Shown in pieces: positions 40,811-44,478 of a stretch of DNA of 44,478 nucleotides. The notes beneath the pieces were generated by a model. It was not told where the DNA came from and did no database searches. It saw only the letters and a program-made list of their open reading frames with translations. The number at the start of each line of letters is the position of its first letter. Position 1 is the first letter of the stretch. Made by a program: the position numbers and the translations under genes. Origin of the DNA: JAHIYG01 sp041306075 (GTDB lineage: Archaea; Altiarchaeota; Altiarchaeia; IMC4; SCGC-AAA252-I15); contig JBFYKH010000072.1 of NCBI GenBank assembly GCA_041306075.1, forward strand, positions 1 through 44,478. The letters are read 5' to 3'.

Positions 40811-42562
40811 CTACCTCCTCTGCCTGCCCTTTGAGGCATCTATTTCCGCGAGGAGGCGTTTCCTCTGCGTGTAGTACTCTTGGACGACGGCCTCGAACTT
40901 CCTGATTTCGACTATGTCCTTCTCGATGGCCCACGAGAGCACAATTTTCTTCTCCTCGATGTCCCTGAGCATGTCGGCCTCGTTCATGCCGGTCTTGAGC
41001 TGGACCTTCTCGAATATCTTCCTGGGCTTGCTAGCCTCCACGTGCGTCCTCGTCTTCTGCGAGTACGTGTACAGTATGTTCACGTGGCCCCTGTCGGCGG
41101 TCGAGCTGTCGTACGTTATCTCCGACACCTCCTGGACCACCCTCGTCTTCTCCTTGAGGTTGTGGTACATGACGAGCACCAGGTCTATCGAGTTGATGTC
41201 CGTCCTCGGTATCTGGTATGCGGGGTCCATCACCCGCAATAGGAGCTCGTTCGAGCTCGTGGCGTGCATCGTCGAATAGACGGGGTGCCCTATCTGCATG
41301 GACTGGAAGAGGGACCTGACGTCCTCCTGGCGGACCGCCTCCCCGAGCACAATCCTCTCCGGCCTCATCTTCAGGCTGACGCTTATCAGGTTCGCAGTGT
41401 CCATGTGCTCCTGGTTCACCTCGTCCCTGGAGACTAGGGACAGCCAGTTCCACGCCCTCGAGCGAGGTATGTAAATCTCCCTGACGGTCTCTATGCTCAG
41501 GACGTGCAGGGACGGCGGTATGAGGTTGCATATCGCGTTCAGGAGCGTCGTCTTCCCGGAGCCGGACCCGCCCGCCACCAGTATGTTCAGGTCGTATTCG
41601 ACCGCGAACCAGAGGAGGGCCGCTATGTCCAGGCTCATGGTCTTGAGGCTCTTAACGAGGCCGACTATCGTCCACGGGTTCCTGAAGAACTTCCTTATGG
41701 TTATCACGGTCCCCTGCGGCGATATGTTGCCGAGTATGGTGGAAACCCTGTCCCCGGACGGCAGCCTCGTCTCCACGATGGGGTTGGAGAAGTTCACCTC
41801 CTTCTGGACGAGCCTCGCCATCCTGCCGGCGAGCTCGAAGAGCGAGCCTTCGCCGTTCGGGTCCACATTGGTCTTCATCCACCCGTACTTCGAGCTGTAG
41901 ACGGAGACGGCGTTGTTGTCGCCGTTGAACACTATCTCCTCTATGTCGCGGTCGGCGAGGAAGATGTTGAGGCAGCCGACCTCGGCGAACTCGAATATCA
42001 TTATGTCGGAGAGGCGGTCGGATAGTTCCGGCCTCGCCTTCATCTCCCTCTCTATCGCCGCCATGGCGAGCTGCTTGGAGATGTCCATGGGCTTTTCGCC
42101 GTCGCGTTCGATGGAGACCTTCTTGGCGCCGCCCTGGGTCCTCGTGAGGTTGTAGAATATGCTGCGCAGGCGGGTCCTGAGGCCCATGCCTATCCTGACG
42201 GGTGGGATGTAGTATATCGGGACCGTCTCGCCCTCGACCCTCAGGACCTTTATCTGGAACTTCAGGGTCTTCCACTCGAACGGGCTCTCCTCCAGCACCG
42301 TCCCGCCTTCGATGGTGCCGTAGGACACGAGCCCGTAGGGCTGCGTCACCTTCAGGAGCATGTCCTGCCTGACCTCGAAGACGCGGGCGTTGGTGAAGAC
42401 GTCGAGCATCTCCCTGAGGCCGCCCTCGTCGAGGCCGAAGGCGCTTTGGATGGCTCGGACAGGGAGCGGCTTCTCGCTTTGGAGCGCGTACTCGTATATC
42501 CTGTCGTACAGGGTCTTCGTCTTCGCAGTGTCTATGTCCGCCTGGAAGTCGTGCTCCTGCAT
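40811..42562 (-). CDS. Second TadA/ArlI-type secretion ATPase with N-terminal winged-helix domain
   Basis: 583 aa. Walker A GGSGSGKTT at residues 331-339, Asp box IETVREIYIP, Walker B RPERIVLGE at 400-408, His box GHPVYSTMHA at 425-434. Residues 16-75 look like a winged helix, and the region 90-300 is the N-terminal domain with DIEEIVFNGDNNAVSVYSSKYGWMKT. Only about moderately similar to the motor at 13225-14772, so a separate pilus or archaellum-type function. No membrane platform or pilin gene is adjacent. TTAAAC (42584-42589) lies about 25 nt from ATG 42562. Confidence 0.93.
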   Translation of the reverse strand: MQEHDFQADIDTAKTKTLYDRIYEYALQSEKPLPVRAIQSAFGLDEGGLREMLDVFTNARVFEVRQDMLLKVTQPYGLVSYGTIEGGTVLEESPFEWKTLKFQIKVLRVEGETVPIYYIPPVRIGMGLRTRLRSIFYNLTRTQGGAKKVSIERDGEKPMDISKQLAMAAIEREMKARPELSDRLSDIMIFEFAEVGCLNIFLADRDIEEIVFNGDNNAVSVYSSKYGWMKTNVDPNGEGSLFELAGRMARLVQKEVNFSNPIVETRLPSGDRVSTILGNISPQGTVITIRKFFRNPWTIVGLVKSLKTMSLDIAALLWFAVEYDLNILVAGGSGSGKTTLLNAICNLIPPSLHVLSIETVREIYIPRSRAWNWLSLVSRDEVNQEHMDTANLISVSLKMRPERIVLGEAVRQEDVRSLFQSMQIGHPVYSTMHATSSNELLLRVMDPAYQIPRTDINSIDLVLVMYHNLKEKTRVVQEVSEITYDSSTADRGHVNILYTYSQKTRTHVEASKPRKIFEKVQLKTGMNEADMLRDIEEKKIVLSWAIEKDIVEIRKFEAVVQEYYTQRKRLLAEIDASKGRQRR

Positions 42563-42651
42563 ATGGACGTATTTAGCCGGGCTGTTTAAGAACCCTATTT
42601 TTCCGCCGCTCTAGGGGCGCCTGCTTTTTACCTCCCCCCAAAATACGTCAT

Positions 42652-43818
42652 GTGCTTAAGGGAAAGGGCCATTACCTAAGGGAGCTGACGCGGACGATGC
42701 GGCTTCGGTCCGTCGAGTGCGGAACCGAGCTTGAGGGCAGCACCCCCCCGTCGGTGTTCGTCGGCTCGTACGACTGGCCGAAGGTCTACGCAGGCCCCAT
42801 GTTCGCTACCGTCTGCGGCGACACTGCATACATGGACTCCCCGGAGCGCTGGGTGCCGGACGGGGCGTCCACCGGGGATGTGGTGTCCTACCGCATGGGC
42901 CTCGTCCGCGGCAAACGCCGGGTCGACGTCGGCGACACCGGGTGCAGGTTCGCGGAAGGCCTCCGCGACATCGCCCTCTCGGACTCACCCCTCGACGGGG
43001 AGGCTTCCTTCAGGAGGCCGCCTTCCGGGGCGTCGTATGGCGACGAGCACCTCCCCCACGGCCCGAGCGGCGAGCTTCTGGGCTTCAAGGCGGAGGCCGG
43101 CCGCTGGGAGCCGCGCCTGGAGCGCGCCTACTATGACACGGACCTTCCGGCGGCCGACGCGGTCCACGAGCTCCACCTGGGGGGCGTGGATTTCTCGAGG
43201 GTGCAGAAGGCGTTCTCCGCCGGGGCCTTCGGCTTGGGCGGGCGCAGGCGCCTCGTCCCCACCCGGTGGTCCATCACCGCCTGCGATTCGACTCTAGCCG
43301 GGCGGCTGCTCTCGGACGTTAGGCACTACGACATAATCGACGGCTTCCGCCTCCACGAGTTCGAGAGCCTCGGCAACCGGTACGCCGTGATACTGACGCC
43401 GACTGCGTGGCAGTACGAGTGGACTGAGGCGTTCCTCCACATCATAGGCCGGGAGGAGCTCGTGTTCTCGGACTGGGAGTCGAACGCCGGGAAAAAAGGG
43501 TACAGCAGCGTCGGAGGCTGCTACTACAGCTCGAAGTTCGCGGTCCTCGAAGCCCTTGACGCAGTTAAACGGCAGGCTGGGGCGATAGTCCTCAGGGAAG
43601 CCTATCCCGGCTACGTTCCCCTCGGCGTCTTCAACGTCAGGGAGAACGTGAGGGCCGCTATGCGAGAGAAGCCCCGGGTGTTCAACACCCTCAGGGAGGC
43701 TCTTGAACGGGCTCAGGAGGGACTCCGCCTGCCGATAAGGCGTTTCGCAGGCGAGGGCGAACTCATGAGGGACATGACGGCGGGGTCGCAGGCGAAGCTT
43801 ACGGCGTACTCCTCATAG
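42652..43818 (+). CDS. NreA-type DNA repair protein
   Basis: 388 aa. Archaeal Nre family, linked to repair of mitomycin-type damage with PCNA. Family motifs: PPSVFVGSYDWPKVYAGPM (about residues 32-50), RRRLVPTRWSITACDSTLAG, WESNAGKKGYSSVGGCYYSSKFAVLEAL, and YVPLGVFNVRENVRAAM. The extreme C-terminus QAKLTAYSS resembles a weak PCNA-interacting box (QxxLxxY). Start GTG 42652 is 25 nt from CTTTTTAC (42624-42631). An out-of-frame ATG at 42650 opens a 9-codon frame overlapping the start. Confidence 0.9.
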   Translation: MLKGKGHYLRELTRTMRLRSVECGTELEGSTPPSVFVGSYDWPKVYAGPMFATVCGDTAYMDSPERWVPDGASTGDVVSYRMGLVRGKRRVDVGDTGCRFAEGLRDIALSDSPLDGEASFRRPPSGASYGDEHLPHGPSGELLGFKAEAGRWEPRLERAYYDTDLPAADAVHELHLGGVDFSRVQKAFSAGAFGLGGRRRLVPTRWSITACDSTLAGRLLSDVRHYDIIDGFRLHEFESLGNRYAVILTPTAWQYEWTEAFLHIIGREELVFSDWESNAGKKGYSSVGGCYYSSKFAVLEALDAVKRQAGAIVLREAYPGYVPLGVFNVRENVRAAMREKPRVFNTLREALERAQEGLRLPIRRFAGEGELMRDMTAGSQAKLTAYSS

Positions 43819-43822
43819 GCAG

Positions 43823-44179
43823 CTACATGAGCGCATATAATCTGCACTCCTCCCTCACGGTCTTGTTGGCTATCCTGTCGCAGAGGCCGGGGTCCTTAGT
43901 TGCGACGCCGACGCGGCCGATGCACACCTGCCTCAGATATTCCGTGTCCAGCCTGTCGCATACGCCGGTGTCCTTCAGCCGGTACGCGAGGTTCAGGTAG
44001 CAGACCCTCTTCGCGTCCTCCTTCGCCTTGCCCTCGCATTCCGCCATCTTCCCAGCCTTCTCGCTCCAGTACGACGGCGTCCCGTAGACTGCGATGACGA
44101 GCGCCGCAAGGATTGCGATGGCGGCTGCCGCGGCGAGTATTAGCTTCCATCTTCCGCTGATGACGTCCTTCAGTCCCAT
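43823..44179 (-). CDS. Membrane-anchored protein with paired-Cys repeats
   Basis: 118 aa. A short cytoplasmic N-terminus, one membrane helix (residues 12-32), then six Cys in about 65 residues, arranged as CEGKAKEDAKRVCYLNLAYRL, GVCDRLDTEYLRQVC and GLCDRIANKTVREEC: repeats of C...D/R...C that may form helical hairpins tied by disulfides. Starts 4 nt after the oxidoreductase beta-subunit stop, so probably cotranscribed. Function unknown. Confidence 0.75.
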   Translation of the reverse strand: MGLKDVISGRWKLILAAAAAIAILAALVIAVYGTPSYWSEKAGKMAECEGKAKEDAKRVCYLNLAYRLKDTGVCDRLDTEYLRQVCIGRVGVATKDPGLCDRIANKTVREECRLYALM

Positions 44180-44183
44180 ATCC

Positions 44184-44477
44184 TCATCTCATCGAGGCTG
44201 CAAGCCCCCTGATTTTTTCCATGTCCGTCTCCCTCTCGTAGAGCGGCCTCTTGTCCTGCGAGTACGCGGCCAGCGTGTCCTCGAACGCGGGCCTGCCCTT
44301 GTCGACGTAGAATATGCCAAGCGGGAGCCTCCCGGACTCGGTGGCCCTCCTGAAGGCCTCCGTCCTGTCTCCCCTGTCATGTTCGTCGCCGAGGTAGTAC
44401 GTGTTCTCCTTGAACCACTGGTAAGTGTTCGTCTTGTTGAACGTCACGCACGGCTGGAGGATGTCCACGAGGGAGTA
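44184..44477 (-). CDS. 2-oxoacid:ferredoxin oxidoreductase beta subunit, C-terminal fragment
   Basis: 98 codons of the C-terminus; the frame is open to the window edge, so the gene is cut there. The piece VDILQPCVTFNKTNTYQWFKENTYYL is characteristic of KorB/PorB-type thiamine-diphosphate subunits, followed by the usual C-terminal LPLGIFY...RPAFEDTL. The enzyme oxidatively decarboxylates a 2-oxoacid (2-oxoglutarate or pyruvate) to the acyl-CoA with reduced ferredoxin. The subunit type cannot be told from this piece. Confidence 0.9.
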   Translation of the reverse strand, partial: YSLVDILQPCVTFNKTNTYQWFKENTYYLGDEHDRGDRTEAFRRATESGRLPLGIFYVDKGRPAFEDTLAAYSQDKRPLYERETDMEKIRGLAASMR

Positions 44478-44478
44478 T

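Noticed and set aside
1..44478. tRNA, rRNA, prophage or integrated element
   Set aside because: Gaps between genes are short, and none shows a tRNA cloverleaf, rRNA, integrase, transposase or terminal repeats.

Overview
The window is archaeal. It encodes RNase P protein Rnp4, the diphthamide ligase Dph6, an NreA-type PCNA-linked repair protein, pyruvoyl arginine decarboxylase, and an overlapping archaetidylserine synthase/decarboxylase pair. Type IV pilus-like machinery is of archaeal type. Most first genes have a TATA-like box 22-30 nt before an ATG/GTG and no leader, while internal operon genes often carry GGAGG/GAGGTG sites. The DNA is GC-rich but uses ATA for Ile and AGG for Arg freely, as many archaea do. 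Rubredoxin, flavodiiron protein, superoxide reductase and a 2-oxoacid:ferredoxin oxidoreductase point to an anaerobe. Many Cys-rich secreted proteins with Thr-rich linkers resemble uncultured DPANN or early-branching euryarchaeal genomes, but the sequence does not fix the lineage. No rRNA, tRNA, CRISPR array, IS element or prophage was seen. The longest gene-free stretch is about 240 nt (23479-23718).

Layout. 1-5.7 kb: M24 peptidase (cut by the window edge), a hypothetical protein, Rnp4, a membrane-anchored beta-propeller/helical-repeat protein and an FKBP lipoprotein. 5.8-18 kb: pilus-like locus with four prepilin-like genes (two of them giant), a protein with a winged helix at each end, a TadA/ArlI-type ATPase, a convergent KaiC/ArlH-like ATPase with a zinc-ribbon protein, two TadC-type membrane proteins and a small Cys-rich protein. 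A second ATPase of the same superfamily stands alone at 40.8-42.6 kb. 18-21 kb: Cys-rich surface proteins, an RDD protein and a deaminase. 21-23.5 kb: operon of DEAD-box helicase, Dph6 and a glutaminase. 23.7-25.6 kb: lipid headgroup operon. 25.7-30.5 kb: LemA/DUF3137, a secreted protein, a polytopic M50 protease, a methyltransferase and a frameshifted GNAT gene. 30.6-34.7 kb: PurD-like ATP-grasp, a PHP-type protein, and arginine decarboxylase plus agmatinase (arginine to agmatine to putrescine).

34.7-40.3 kb is a compact oxygen-defence island on one strand: rubredoxin, 2-Cys peroxiredoxin, ferritin, flavodiiron protein, thioredoxin reductase, superoxide reductase, a lipoprotein carrying a Rieske [2Fe-2S] domain, and a CcdA-like membrane thiol carrier, followed by a convergent flavodoxin. 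Together these can reduce O2, superoxide and peroxide, store iron, and may carry electrons across the membrane. 42.6-44.5 kb holds NreA, a small membrane protein with Cys repeats, and the C-terminus of a 2-oxoacid:ferredoxin oxidoreductase beta subunit.

Most interesting leads: an overlapping glutaminase-Dph6 pair suggesting glutamine-dependent diphthamide amidation; the pilus locus with giant prepilin-like proteins; the Rieske lipoprotein/CcdA extension of the redox island; and several unusual promoter or leader structures.
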